Origin: Gammaproteobacteria bacterium
GTDB taxonomy: Bacteria; Pseudomonadota; Gammaproteobacteria; Pseudomonadales; Halieaceae
Length of the DNA stretch: 45,958 nt
Reading direction: 5' to 3'
Assembly: GCA_003646405.1 (NCBI GenBank)
Contig: QNFR01000006.1
Coordinates: 1-45,958, forward strand
The translations under genes were made by a program, and so were the position numbers. Of the stretch, positions 9,470 through 18,082 are shown in pieces (the stretch's first letter is position 1; the number at the start of each line of letters is the position of its first letter). Below the pieces are notes generated by a model, which was not told the DNA's origin, ran no database searches, and saw only the letters and a list, made by a program, of their open reading frames with translations.

Positions 9470-10219
9470 TCAGGCCTTAACGCCCTTGTGCAGTGCGACG
9501 ACGCCCCCGGTCATGTTGTGATATTCACAACGGTTGAAGCCCGCGTCTTCCATCATTTCCTTGAGCGTGTCCTGATCCGGGTGCATGCGGATGGATTCCG
9601 CCAGATACTGGTAGCTCTCGCTGTCGTTCGCTATCAGTCGGCCCATTAACGGCAATAAACGAAAGGAATAAGTATCGTATGCCTTGCTCAACAGCTGGTT
9701 TTCCGGTTTGGAAAACTCCAGTACCAGCAGACGGCCCCCGGGCTTCAGCACGCGCAGCATGGAGCGCAGGGCAGTGTCCTTGTCGGTGACGTTGCGCAGG
9801 CCAAAAGCAATGGTGATGCAGTCGAAGCTGTCATCGGGGAACGGCAGGAACTGGGCGTCTGCCTGGACAAACTCGAGGTTGCCCTGGTGGCCCATGTCCA
9901 GCAGCTTGTCGCGGCCCACCTGCAACATTGAATCATTGATGTCGGCCAATACCACACGGCCCTCAGGGCCCACGATATCCGCGAAACGGGCCGCCAGATC
10001 ACCGGTGCCACCGGCGATATCCAGCACCGCATGGCCCTTGCGTACGCCACTCAGTTCAATGGTGAAGCGCTTCCAGATGCGATGGATACCACCGGACATC
10101 AGGTCGTTCATCAGATCATAGCGTGATGCCACCGAATGAAAGACATCGGCCACCATACCCGCCTTGGCGTCTTTGTCGACTTGTTTGTAGCCGAAGTGAG
10201 TAGTGTCTTTTTCGCTCAT
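9470..10219 (-). CDS. ubiE: Ubiquinone/menaquinone C-methyltransferase UbiE
   Basis: UbiE uses S-adenosylmethionine to C-methylate the demethoxy-quinol intermediate of ubiquinone synthesis. The 249-residue protein has [19 protein letters not shown] at its start. The SAM motif [15 protein letters not shown] is near residue 64, and the post-motif [12 protein letters not shown] is typical of UbiE. It heads the run ubiE-ubiJ-ubiB-hisI-hisE-tatABC. A likely promoter lies about 35 bases upstream, overlapped by a palindrome. Confidence 0.97.
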   Translation of the reverse strand: MSEKDTTHFGYKQVDKDAKAGMVADVFHSVASRYDLMNDLMSGGIHRIWKRFTIELSGVRKGHAVLDIAGGTGDLAARFADIVGPEGRVVLADINDSMLQVGRDKLLDMGHQGNLEFVQADAQFLPFPDDSFDCITIAFGLRNVTDKDTALRSMLRVLKPGGRLLVLEFSKPENQLLSKAYDTYSFRLLPLMGRLIANDSESYQYLAESIRMHPDQDTLKEMMEDAGFNRCEYHNMTGGVVALHKGVKA

Positions 10220-10251
10220 AAGGGTTGCACCCGAACATCGGTTAATGACCC

Positions 10252-10280
10252 ATTGTAACGCGATGCGAGCGTCTGGTCAG
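10252..10280 (-). promoter_or_regulatory. Candidate sigma-70 promoter for ubiE
   Basis: On the minus strand a -10 box TACAAT (10257-10252) is separated by 17 bases from a -35 box CTGACC (10280-10275). Transcription would begin near 10245, leaving a leader of about 25 bases before ubiE. The boxes match consensus moderately and the position fits well. Confidence 0.5.
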
Positions 10281-10294
10281 GTCGGTGACCAGAC
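10271..10294. promoter_or_regulatory. Perfect palindrome over the ubiE -35 region
   Basis: GTCTGGTC (10271-10278) and GACCAGAC (10287-10294) are exact inverted repeats around an 8-base centre. The site overlaps the proposed -35 box of ubiE. It could be an operator for a dimeric regulator or a hairpin ending the DUF971 transcript. There is no T run, which argues against an intrinsic terminator. Confidence 0.5.
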
Positions 10295-10310
10295 GGTGAC
10301 AGCGGCGGGG

Positions 10311-10700
10311 CTACAACTCGAATTTCAGGACCTGTACATCGGGATCGCGGTTGGCGCCGGCCTGGATCAGGCGGTCCAGGTAATCCTGCCAGCGCACCTG
10401 CTGCTCGACACAGAGCTGGTACAGATAGGGCCATGAGTAGAGGCCCGTGTCATGACCGTCGTCAAAGACCAGCTGCAGGGCATAATTACCCACGGGTTTG
10501 ATGGCGCTGATGCCGACGCTTATTTTACCGGTTTGCAGCACTTCCTGGCCGGGGCCGTGGCCGCCAACTTCCGCGGATGGCGAGTACACCCGTAAGTATT
10601 CGCAGCTGAGGGAGTAGCGTTCCCCGCCCGTATATTCCAGCTCCAGCTCCCTGGAGCGGGTATGTAGCTGGATACCGATGGGCCTTTGCTGTTCGCTCAT
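10311..10700 (-). CDS. DUF971 protein (GBBH-like N-terminal domain)
   Basis: This 129-residue protein matches the DUF971 family, which resembles the N-terminal zinc-binding domain of gamma-butyrobetaine hydroxylase. Typical features are the paired IQLHTRSRELELEYTGGE and ALQLVFDDGHDTGLYSWPYL. The frame runs upstream to 10808, but the ATG at 10700 (MSEQQRPIG) starts the family-length protein and lies 4 bases after the hslU stop. It is encoded next to hslVU in many gammaproteobacteria. Its biochemical role there is not established. Confidence 0.9.
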   Translation of the reverse strand: MSEQQRPIGIQLHTRSRELELEYTGGERYSLSCEYLRVYSPSAEVGGHGPGQEVLQTGKISVGISAIKPVGNYALQLVFDDGHDTGLYSWPYLYQLCVEQQVRWQDYLDRLIQAGANRDPDVQVLKFEL

Positions 10701-10704
10701 AGTC

Positions 10705-12027
10705 TTACAGGATAAAGCGGGACAGGTCTTCGTCCGCGCTAAGCTCTTGCAACTGGGAGTCCACGTAAGCGGCATTGACCAGTAGGGGTTCATCCTGCAG
10801 GCCGGCATCGGCCGCAGTGAAGGACGTCTCTTCCAGCAGCCGCTCCATCACGGTGTGCAGTCGGCGAGCACCGATATTCTCGGTTCTTTCGTTTACCTGC
10901 CAGGCGGTTTCGGCGATGCGGCGCAGGCCGTCCTCGCTGAATTGCACCTGTAACCCTTCGGTAGCCAGCAGAGCCTGGTATTGCTCGGTCAGGGAAGCAT
11001 CGGGCTCGGTCAGGATGCGTTCGAAATCCTCCGGTGTCAGCGCGGCCAGTTCTACGCGAATGGGCAGGCGACCCTGCAGTTCGGGGATCAAATCTGAGGG
11101 CTTGGCCAGGTGGAAGGCGCCAGAGGCGATAAACAGGATATGGTCGGTCTTGATTATGCCGTGCTTGGTGGTGACAGTGGAGCCTTCGATCAGGGGCAAT
11201 AAATCGCGCTGCACGCCCTCGCGGGAAACGTCAGCCCCGGCGCCTTCGGCACGCTTGGCCACCTTGTCCAATTCATCCAGGAAAACGATACCGTTTTGTT
11301 CGGCGGCCTCAATGGCTTTTTGCTTGAGTTCTTCCTCGTTGACCATTTTGCCGGCTTCTTCGTCGCACAGTGCTTCAAAAGCGGCCTTGATCGGCATTTT
11401 CTGGGTCTTGCTCTGGGTTCTGGACATATTGGAAAACATGCTCTGCAGTTGGTTGGTCATTTCCTCCATACCGGGTGGCGCCATAATCTCCATGCCTGGG
11501 GTGCCGGCGCTGATTTCTATTTCAATTTCCTTGTCGTCGAGATCGCCTTCGCGCAGTTTTTTGCGCAGCAGTTGACGGGTGGCGGATGATGAGTCGGTTT
11601 CTGTGTCGCGCGCCGGGGGCAGGAGTATATCCAGGACACACTTTTCTGCGGCTTCCTCAGCCCGAAAGCGTACCCTGGTCATCTCTTGCTCGCGGTACAT
11701 TTTTACCGCCACATCGGCCAGGTCGCGGATAATGGATTCTACATCGCGACCGACATAGCCCACCTCGGTAAACTTGGTAGCCTCGACCTTGACGAAGGGC
11801 GCATTGGCCAGTTTGGCCAAACGGCGGGCGATTTCAGTTTTGCCCACGCCGGTGGGACCGATCATCAGGATGTTCTTGGGGGTGATCTCAGCGCGCAACT
11901 CCTCGGGCAGTTGCATGCGACGCCAGCGGTTGCGCAGGGCGATGGCCACGGCGCGCTTGGCCTCGTCCTGGCCGATGATGTGTTTGTCGAGTTCGTGAAC
12001 GATCTCGCGTGGGGTCATGCTAGACAT
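10705..12027 (-). CDS. hslU: HslU, ATPase subunit of the HslVU protease
   Basis: HslU is the AAA+ unfoldase that feeds substrates into HslV. In the 440-residue protein the Walker A GPTGVGKT is at residues 57-64, the pore loop GYVG at 91-94 and Walker B IVFLDELD at 248-255, followed by the I domain and sensor regions. I chose the ATG at 12027, which gives the family start [24 protein letters not shown] at 12045 lies within a mobile-element end. The only ribosome-binding site, GAGG 9 bases upstream, is inside the terminal repeat of the element that separates hslU from hslV. Confidence 0.97.
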   Translation of the reverse strand: MSSMTPREIVHELDKHIIGQDEAKRAVAIALRNRWRRMQLPEELRAEITPKNILMIGPTGVGKTEIARRLAKLANAPFVKVEATKFTEVGYVGRDVESIIRDLADVAVKMYREQEMTRVRFRAEEAAEKCVLDILLPPARDTETDSSSATRQLLRKKLREGDLDDKEIEIEISAGTPGMEIMAPPGMEEMTNQLQSMFSNMSRTQSKTQKMPIKAAFEALCDEEAGKMVNEEELKQKAIEAAEQNGIVFLDELDKVAKRAEGAGADVSREGVQRDLLPLIEGSTVTTKHGIIKTDHILFIASGAFHLAKPSDLIPELQGRLPIRVELAALTPEDFERILTEPDASLTEQYQALLATEGLQVQFSEDGLRRIAETAWQVNERTENIGARRLHTVMERLLEETSFTAADAGLQDEPLLVNAAYVDSQLQELSADEDLSRFIL

Positions 12028-12031
12028 ACTG

Positions 12032-12295
12032 GTGTACCTCGTCACTCATAATGTAACATTCAGCGAGTCGCCAAGGGGCTAGCAGCAAGACGCGTTTTCG
12101 CAGGCATAGCGGGCCTACGTCAAGCAAGCGCAACGCAGCTGATGGCCCCTTGGCGGCTCGCCCGCAGGGAGCCACCCAATTCGCCCGCTGCCGCGTTGCA
12201 GCTCTTGGAAAGGTACCTACATTCCCTGCGAACTGCGCCTTACAGCGAGCGAATTGGGAGGCTCTGAATGTTGCATTATGAGTGACGAGGTACAC
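12032..12295. mobile_element. MITE-like element inserted between hslV and hslU
   Basis: The 264-bp segment is bounded by 32-base terminal inverted repeats (12032-12063 and 12264-12295) that differ at a single base. Inside are two further inverted repeats: 12063-12079 with 12145-12161 (16 of 17 pairs), and 12169-12190 with 12243-12264 (20 of 22 pairs). The element is therefore highly foldable. It encodes no transposase; the 91-codon frame across it looks accidental. I see no clear target-site duplication. A second family member ends at position 146 upstream of efp. Confidence 0.85.
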
Positions 12296-12301
12296 TAGGG
12301 A

Positions 12302-12841
12302 CTAAAATTCCAGTTGTTCTATGGTTCGATTATGGTTGGTGTAGATGCAGATATCAGCGGCGATGCCAAGGCCCTTCTCCACGACGGTACGGGCGTCCAG
12401 CTCGGTGTTATCGAGCAGGGCGCGGGCTGCGGCCTGGGCAAAGGGTCCGCCGGAGCCGATGGCTATCAGGTTGTCTTCGGGTTCGATCACGTCGCCATTG
12501 CCGGTTATGACGAGGGAGGTATCCTTGTCCGCCACGGCCAACAGCGCTTCCAGTTGCCGCAGGGCGCGCTCGGAGCGCCAGGCCTTGGCCAATTCCACCG
12601 CGGCGCGCACCAGATTGCCCTGGTGTTTGTCCAACTTCGCCTCAAACAGCTCGAACAGGGTGAAAGCGTCGGCGGTGCCGCCAGCGAATCCCGCCAGGAC
12701 CTTGTCCTGGTAGAGGCGCCTTACCTTGCGGGCATTGCCCTTCATTATCGTATTGCCCATGGATACCTGTCCGTCGCCGCCAATAACCACGCTGTTGCCG
12801 CGACGTACACAAAGAATGGTCGTACCTCTGAACTGCTCCAC
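12302..12841 (-). CDS. hslV: HslV, peptidase subunit of the HslVU protease
   Basis: HslV is a proteasome-beta-like threonine peptidase that forms a double hexamer capped by HslU. The 179-residue protein starts [15 protein letters not shown]. Maturation should expose T7 as the nucleophile, so there is a six-residue propeptide where E. coli has only Met. [23 protein letters not shown] is the conserved active-site surround. The start is GTG at 12841, with no alternative adjacent to the threonine. Its distance from hslU (274 bases) is unusual and is caused by the inserted element. Confidence 0.96.
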   Translation of the reverse strand: MEQFRGTTILCVRRGNSVVIGGDGQVSMGNTIMKGNARKVRRLYQDKVLAGFAGGTADAFTLFELFEAKLDKHQGNLVRAAVELAKAWRSERALRQLEALLAVADKDTSLVITGNGDVIEPEDNLIAIGSGGPFAQAAARALLDNTELDARTVVEKGLGIAADICIYTNHNRTIEQLEF

Positions 12842-12916
12842 GCTGGGTCTCCTGCTCCGGCTAGTCCGGCTGATATGGGGTGGCGGCCGCAGATTTCAAG
12901 TGGACAGGACACTGTT

Positions 12917-13510
12917 TTAGGGTTTACTGCGTTTTAGCAGCAGGGTGTCGATATTCTGGTTGGCAGTGAGACTGCGGGCCCTGGCCATTTTTGATTGGGA
13001 TTCGAAGGGGCCAACGTACACCCGGTACCAGCGGCCGTTATCACCGTTGGTTTCCTCCACCATGGGAGTAAGGCCCAATAGCAGTAGCTCTGCCCGGCGC
13101 CGGTCGGCGTCTTCCCGCTGTCGGAAAGACCCCGTTTGCAACAGGTAGTAATCGGTGGGGGTATTACCGCTCCTGGGCTTGACAGTCTCGGGCGCAGGTT
13201 CGACTTCAACATCCGTGGTCTGTCCCGGCAGCATGGTATAGAAATCAAAGCGGGGTTTGGGGGGCTGCGCTGTCGCCTGGGCTCCACCGGGTTGCTCTTG
13301 CGCAGTACCGCCGGGGGTGGGCAAGGTACCCAGGTACAACAGGAAACTGAGGAAAACCCCGGTTAACACTCCCGCCCCATACCAGCGCCAGCCATTGCCG
13401 GCAGCTTTCGGGGATTGTTTGCCACGGGGCCTGCGCTGGGCTTGTTTTTTGCGGGGCGGGGCTTTTCTGCTGCTTACCACCCGCTTGCGCTTGGCGAAAT
13501 CCTGCGCCAT
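12917..13510 (-). CDS. SPOR-domain protein, FtsN-like
   Basis: This is a single-pass inner-membrane protein with a periplasmic peptidoglycan-binding SPOR domain. The 197 residues comprise a very basic cytoplasmic tail (residues 1-40), a membrane helix (about 43-63), a proline-rich linker, and a SPOR domain from about residue 120 to the end (DYYLLQTGSFRQREDA ... WYRVYVGPF). In gammaproteobacteria the SPOR gene between argS and hslV is usually the divisome activator FtsN or a homologue. The ATG is 3 bases after the argS stop, and its GGAGG lies inside the end of argS. Confidence 0.88.
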   Translation of the reverse strand: MAQDFAKRKRVVSSRKAPPRKKQAQRRPRGKQSPKAAGNGWRWYGAGVLTGVFLSFLLYLGTLPTPGGTAQEQPGGAQATAQPPKPRFDFYTMLPGQTTDVEVEPAPETVKPRSGNTPTDYYLLQTGSFRQREDADRRRAELLLLGLTPMVEETNGDNGRWYRVYVGPFESQSKMARARSLTANQNIDTLLLKRSKP

Positions 13511-13513
13511 GAC

Positions 13514-15199
13514 CTACATGGCCTCCGGCGCGGATACACCCAGCAACGCAAGCCCATTGGCGATCACCTGCCGCACGGCTTCGCTCAGGGCCAGTCGGGC
13601 ATCCCGCAGGTGTTGGTCTTCTACCAGCGTCTTGTGGGCGTTGTACCAGGCATGGAAATCGCCGGCCAGTTCCCGCAGGTAGGCAGCCACCGTGTGAGGT
13701 TCGCTGTTTATCGCGGCGCTGGCGACCACTTCCGGGTAGTGGTCCAGTCGGCGCAGCAGGGCTTTTTCCTGCTCTTCAACTAATTGGTCCAGGTGTTGCA
13801 ATGCAGCCTTCGCATGCCACTCCCAGCCCTGTTCCACCAGTTTGCGCATGATGCTGCAAACTCTGGCGTGGGCGTACTGAATGTAATACACCGGGTTGTC
13901 GTTGCTTTGTGACAGGGCCAGGTCAATATCAAAAGTCAGCTGGGAACTGGGTGCCCGGGCGGCCAGGAAATAACGGGTCGCGTCCCGACCAACCTCATCG
14001 ACCAGATCCCGCAGGGTGACATAGCTGCCGGCGCGCTTGGAAAGTTTCACTTCCTGTCCGTCGCGCGTGACAGTGACCATCTGGTGCAGGACATAATCGG
14101 GCCAACCCTTGGGGATCCCCTGTTCCAGGGCCTGCAAGCCTGCCCTTACCCGGGTCACCGTGCTGTGGTGGTCTGCGCCCTGTTCGTTGATGACGCGCTC
14201 AAACCCGCGCCGCCACTTGTTCAGGTGGTAGGCCACATCCGGCAGGAAATAGGTGTATCCACCGTCGCTTTTGCGCATGACCCGATCCTTGTCGTCGCCG
14301 AAATCGGTGGTGCGCAGCCACAGGGCGCCGTCCTTCTCATAGGTATAGCCCTGTGCGACCAGGCGTTGCACGGTGGCTTCCACCTCACCGTCCCGGTACA
14401 GGGAGGACTCGAGAAAGTACAGGTCGAAGTGTACGGCAAAGGCCTGCAGGTCCAGATCCTGTTCCCGCCGCAGGTAGGCGACTGCGAATTTACGAATGTC
14501 TTCCAGGTTGTCCGGGTCGCCAGAGCCGAGCACGTGCTGATCCTGGGCGTCCACCTTGTCGCCGCGCAGGTAGGCCTGGGCCAGTTCCACAATATAGTCG
14601 CCGCGGTAGCCGTCCTGTGGCCATGCGGAGTCTTCGGGGCCCAGGCCCTTGCAGCGGGCCCGCACTGACTGGGCCAGGTTATCTATCTGGGCGCCTGCGT
14701 CGTTGTAATAGAACTCGCTGGCGACATCCCAACCGGTGGCCGTCAGCAGGCGGCAGAGGCTGTCTCCCACCGCGGCGCCGCGGCCGTGGCCTACGTGCAG
14801 GGGGCCGGTGGGGTTGGCGGAGACAAATTCCACCTGCACCTTACGACCGCGGCCCTCATTGCAGCTACCGAAGGTATCCCGTTGTTCCAGGATAGTGCGC
14901 ACTACGGCCTGGTTGCTGCGCTCGGACAGGAAAAAATTAATGAAGCCGGGGCCGGCGATTTCGGTGCGTGTCACCAGCGATGCGCCTGGCAGGGCATCGC
15001 AAATCATTGTGGCCAGCTCGCGTGGGTTCTTGCGCGTCGGCCTGGCCAGTGTGAGGGCGATATTACAGGCCAGATCGCCGTGACTGGCGTCGCGGGTGCG
15101 CTCGATCTGCACCTGTGGTGCGATGTCGTCAGGCAATTGGCCCTGGGCAACCAGCGAATCCAGCGCTTGTTGGATTAGCCGGGTAAGTTCTTCCTTCAT
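13514..15199 (-). CDS. argS: Arginyl-tRNA synthetase
   Basis: ArgS charges tRNA-Arg. The 561-residue protein has the N-terminal Add1-like domain and the class I HIGH box as [18 protein letters not shown] near residue 136. The KMSKS equivalent is [21 protein letters not shown], and an alpha-helical anticodon-binding domain follows. The length is close to the E. coli enzyme. The ATG at 15199 fits the family start ([14 protein letters not shown]), although no strong Shine-Dalgarno precedes it. It lies upstream of the SPOR gene in the same direction. Confidence 0.97.
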   Translation of the reverse strand: MKEELTRLIQQALDSLVAQGQLPDDIAPQVQIERTRDASHGDLACNIALTLARPTRKNPRELATMICDALPGASLVTRTEIAGPGFINFFLSERSNQAVVRTILEQRDTFGSCNEGRGRKVQVEFVSANPTGPLHVGHGRGAAVGDSLCRLLTATGWDVASEFYYNDAGAQIDNLAQSVRARCKGLGPEDSAWPQDGYRGDYIVELAQAYLRGDKVDAQDQHVLGSGDPDNLEDIRKFAVAYLRREQDLDLQAFAVHFDLYFLESSLYRDGEVEATVQRLVAQGYTYEKDGALWLRTTDFGDDKDRVMRKSDGGYTYFLPDVAYHLNKWRRGFERVINEQGADHHSTVTRVRAGLQALEQGIPKGWPDYVLHQMVTVTRDGQEVKLSKRAGSYVTLRDLVDEVGRDATRYFLAARAPSSQLTFDIDLALSQSNDNPVYYIQYAHARVCSIMRKLVEQGWEWHAKAALQHLDQLVEEQEKALLRRLDHYPEVVASAAINSEPHTVAAYLRELAGDFHAWYNAHKTLVEDQHLRDARLALSEAVRQVIANGLALLGVSAPEAM

Positions 15200-15395
15200 T
15201 ATGAGGGGATATACCTGGTTTGCTTCAATGAGTTATCGGGCTGGTTTACCCGCGCGATACACTATACATGAATGGCGCTTGGTGAAGCTATGCCAGTGCA
15301 CTGTGGATCCCGCTGTACGGTACGCGTGGGGTTCCAACTGAGCAGGGCATAAAGCTTCCCGAGAGCAGCGGGATGTACCCGCCTGCATCGGTACA

Positions 15396-17594
15396 TTAGA
15401 AAACGTCCTGTGGGTCGATGTCTATGGACCATTTCAGCCCGCGTCTGGCGGGCAGGGTCTCGGCAATGGCTACCAGTATGTCGGCGGCGGCCTGCGCCGT
15501 CTTGCGGTTGGGGGCGGTCAGCAGTAACTGGCTGCGAAATTTGCCGGCTCTACGCTGCATTGGTGAAGGCAGTGGCCCGATCATAGCGGTCCCGACGGGC
15601 AAGTCGGCTGCAGCCTGGTCGCGAAGGTTTTGCAGGAACAGTTCACCGCACTGCGCGTCGCCGCAGTCGGTGCGCAAAATCACCAGCTGCCCGACCGGGG
15701 GCATGCCTGTCGCCTGTCGGCGGGAGAGTTGTTCCCGGGCCTGCTGTGCATAACTGGAGTGCAGCATGGCCTGCAGCGCGGGGTGATCCGGGTAGTGGGT
15801 TTGCAGAATGACGCTGCCGGGCAAACCGGCGCGGCCGGCCCGACCTGCTACCTGAGTCAGTAATTGCGCCATGCGCTCTTCACCACGAAAATCGGCGCTG
15901 AACAGCATGGCGTCGGTGTCGATAACCGCTACCAGGTTTACACCAGGGAAATGATGGCCCTTGGTGAGCATCTGGGTCCCCAGCAAAATACAGGGTTCGC
16001 CTTTATTGATTTCTGTTATCAGGTCCTGCATCGCGGTTTTGCCTTGCATGGAGTCGCTGTCCACGCGAAACACCGGCCACCGGCTAAACTGTTCGCGCAG
16101 GAACTCCTCGGTTTGTTCAGTACCCAGGCCGGCGGCCAGCAAGTTGTTGCTGTGGCAGTGAGGGCACTGCCGGGGCAATGCCCGGGAGGCGCCACAGTGA
16201 TGGCAGCGCAGGCGGCGCAGGCGACGGTGGACGGTAAGGCGTGCGTCACAGGCCATACATTCGGCTATCCAGCCGCAATCGTGGCACTGCAGGGTCGGGG
16301 CGTAGCCGCGGCGGTTGAGGAATAATAATGACTGCTGACCAGATTCGAGCCGGTCTTTTATGGCATCTAGCAACCCTGTGGACAGACCTGCCTGTAGTGC
16401 TTGCCGACGCACATCAAGCGCCTCGATAGTGGGCATACGGCCACTGCCTGCGCGCTGCGTGAGCCGGTGGTGCCGGTAACGCCCGGCGAGGGTGTTGTGA
16501 AGACTCTCCAGCGAAGGCGTGGCGCTGCCCAACAGTACCGGGCAGGCTTCCAACTGAGCTCGTTTGACTGCCACATCCCGGGCGTTGTAGCGAAAACCGT
16601 CCTGTTGTTTGTAGGAGCTGTCGTGCTCTTCGTCCACGATAATCAGACCGGGCTTGCGCAGGGGTGTAAAAATAGCGGAGCGCGTGCCGATAACGATATG
16701 AGCACTGCCGTCACGGGCCGCTTCCCAGGCACGATACCGTTGTGCTTCACCCAACCCCGAGTGGAAAACTACGATATTGGCAGAAAACCGCTGCTCGAAG
16801 CGGTTCAGGGTCTGTGGCGTCAGGCCGATTTCGGGGATAAGCACCAGTGCCTGCTTGCCGCGCTGTAGACAATCGGCTATCAACTGCAGATAGATTTCAG
16901 TTTTACCACTGCCGGTGACGCCTTCCAGCAGGTGGCAAACAAACCCGGCAGGGGTTTTTAATAATTCGTTGATCGCGACGGCCTGTTCCGGGTTGAGGCT
17001 CAATCCCTGTGCACTGCTGGCAGGCTCTGCCTGTAACGGCACCATGGTTTCTTCAATCAGGCCCTTGTCCCGCAGGCTGCGCAATACTGTCGAACTGATA
17101 CCCTGGTCTTTGAGCTGTACTGTTGCCACAGTTCCCTGCGTTCGCAACGAGGCCAGGGTCTGAGCCTGGCGCGGTGATCTTGCCAGGGCGTCGGGGGCGA
17201 GTCCCAGGCCATGTGTGGTGAGCTGCCATCCTGCGCTCCCCAATGATTGGTGCGCTTTGCCTTCCCTCAATCGTTTTGGAAAGATTGCGGCGAGCACTTC
17301 ACTCAGGGGGTGATGATAGTAGTGTGCTGCCCAGTAACAGAGCTGCAGCAGCCGCGGGTTAACCAATGGTGCCGGGTCCAGTATTGCCAGTGCGGTTTTC
17401 AGCGATTTCTCCGGCACATCACTGTCCAGCTTTACCGCCAGCAGGTAGCCGATGACCTCGCGTCGTCCAAAGGGCACGCGTACGCGCAATCCCGGTTGCA
17501 GGCTGTGTAATTGCGCCTCGCACGTTCCGGCAGGGGGTAGGTAATCAAAGGAGCGGCGCAGGGGCGAGGGGATTGCGAGGCGAAGTATGGACAT
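15396..17594 (-). CDS. priA: Primosomal replication restart helicase PriA
   Basis: PriA recognises stalled or repaired forks and reloads the replicative helicase. The 732-residue protein shows the N-terminal 3'-end-binding domain, Walker A GVTGSGKT near residue 225 and DEEHD as Walker B. A cysteine-rich zinc insert runs from CHDCGWIAECMACDARL to CPHCHSNN, followed by helicase motifs (TQMLTKGHHFPGV, QVAGRAGR). The length is standard. It is divergent from rpmE, the usual gammaproteobacterial neighbour. Confidence 0.97.
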   Translation of the reverse strand: MSILRLAIPSPLRRSFDYLPPAGTCEAQLHSLQPGLRVRVPFGRREVIGYLLAVKLDSDVPEKSLKTALAILDPAPLVNPRLLQLCYWAAHYYHHPLSEVLAAIFPKRLREGKAHQSLGSAGWQLTTHGLGLAPDALARSPRQAQTLASLRTQGTVATVQLKDQGISSTVLRSLRDKGLIEETMVPLQAEPASSAQGLSLNPEQAVAINELLKTPAGFVCHLLEGVTGSGKTEIYLQLIADCLQRGKQALVLIPEIGLTPQTLNRFEQRFSANIVVFHSGLGEAQRYRAWEAARDGSAHIVIGTRSAIFTPLRKPGLIIVDEEHDSSYKQQDGFRYNARDVAVKRAQLEACPVLLGSATPSLESLHNTLAGRYRHHRLTQRAGSGRMPTIEALDVRRQALQAGLSTGLLDAIKDRLESGQQSLLFLNRRGYAPTLQCHDCGWIAECMACDARLTVHRRLRRLRCHHCGASRALPRQCPHCHSNNLLAAGLGTEQTEEFLREQFSRWPVFRVDSDSMQGKTAMQDLITEINKGEPCILLGTQMLTKGHHFPGVNLVAVIDTDAMLFSADFRGEERMAQLLTQVAGRAGRAGLPGSVILQTHYPDHPALQAMLHSSYAQQAREQLSRRQATGMPPVGQLVILRTDCGDAQCGELFLQNLRDQAAADLPVGTAMIGPLPSPMQRRAGKFRSQLLLTAPNRKTAQAAADILVAIAETLPARRGLKWSIDIDPQDVF

Positions 17595-17647
17595 GACGCC
17601 CCTTGTGAGGCTGAAAAGTGTTGGTAGAGCGCTATTGTAGCAAGTAC

Positions 17648-17675
17648 TTGCGTATCGCGCCGCGTCTGGTAAGAT
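17648..17675 (+). promoter_or_regulatory. Candidate promoter for rpmE
   Basis: TTGCGT (17648-17653) and TAAGAT (17670-17675) are spaced by 16 bases on the plus strand, about 118 bases before the rpmE ATG. The match to sigma-70 consensus is fair. It lies in the 198-base divergent region shared with priA. Confidence 0.4.
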
Positions 17676-17792
17676 GCCCGCCTATTTTTTGACCGGACGA
17701 CCCCGCGCCCGCGAGGATTGGTCAACTCCAATAGCCAGGTACGGTGCTCGACAGGGGTTGGGTGGCGGTGCCAATGACGAGGAGCTTATATT

Positions 17793-18008
17793 ATGAAAGC
17801 AGATATCCATCCCAAGTACGAGACAATAACCGCGACCTGTAGTTGTGGCAACCAGGTAGTGACTCGCTCGACCCTGTGCGAAGACCTTCATATCGATGTG
17901 TGTTCCCAGTGTCACCCGTTCTATACCGGCAAGCAGAAGGTTGCGGATAGCGGTGGTCGCGTGGATCGCTTCAACAAGCGTTTCGGCAGCCGTAGCACCA
18001 AGCGCTAG
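17793..18008 (+). CDS. rpmE: 50S ribosomal protein L31 (zinc-binding type)
   Basis: L31 bridges the two ribosomal subunits. The 71-residue protein begins [20 protein letters not shown] and retains C16, C18, C37 and C40, the four zinc ligands of the C+ form. Organisms with this form often also carry a zinc-free paralogue (RpmE2) under Zur control; none is in this window. A GACGAGGAG ribosome-binding site lies about 9 bases upstream. The gene converges with mrcA. Confidence 0.97.
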   Translation: MKADIHPKYETITATCSCGNQVVTRSTLCEDLHIDVCSQCHPFYTGKQKVADSGGRVDRFNKRFGSRSTKR

Positions 18009-18082
18009 AGCGCACGATGCCGCGTTTGCCGCGGGCTTGCTCAACGCACTGCAGCTTCAGGGCAAACGCCTGGAGGACGCGG

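Noticed and set aside
12020-12295. 91-codon minus-strand frame across the element between hslV and hslU
   Set aside because: It lies wholly within the repeat, runs through both terminal repeats and shows no protein-like features; it is a by-product of the palindromic sequence.
18022-18069. GCGTTTGCC/GGCAAACGC inverted repeat between rpmE and mrcA as a shared terminator
   Set aside because: The loop is 30 bases and neither side has a T tract, so I do not call it a terminator.
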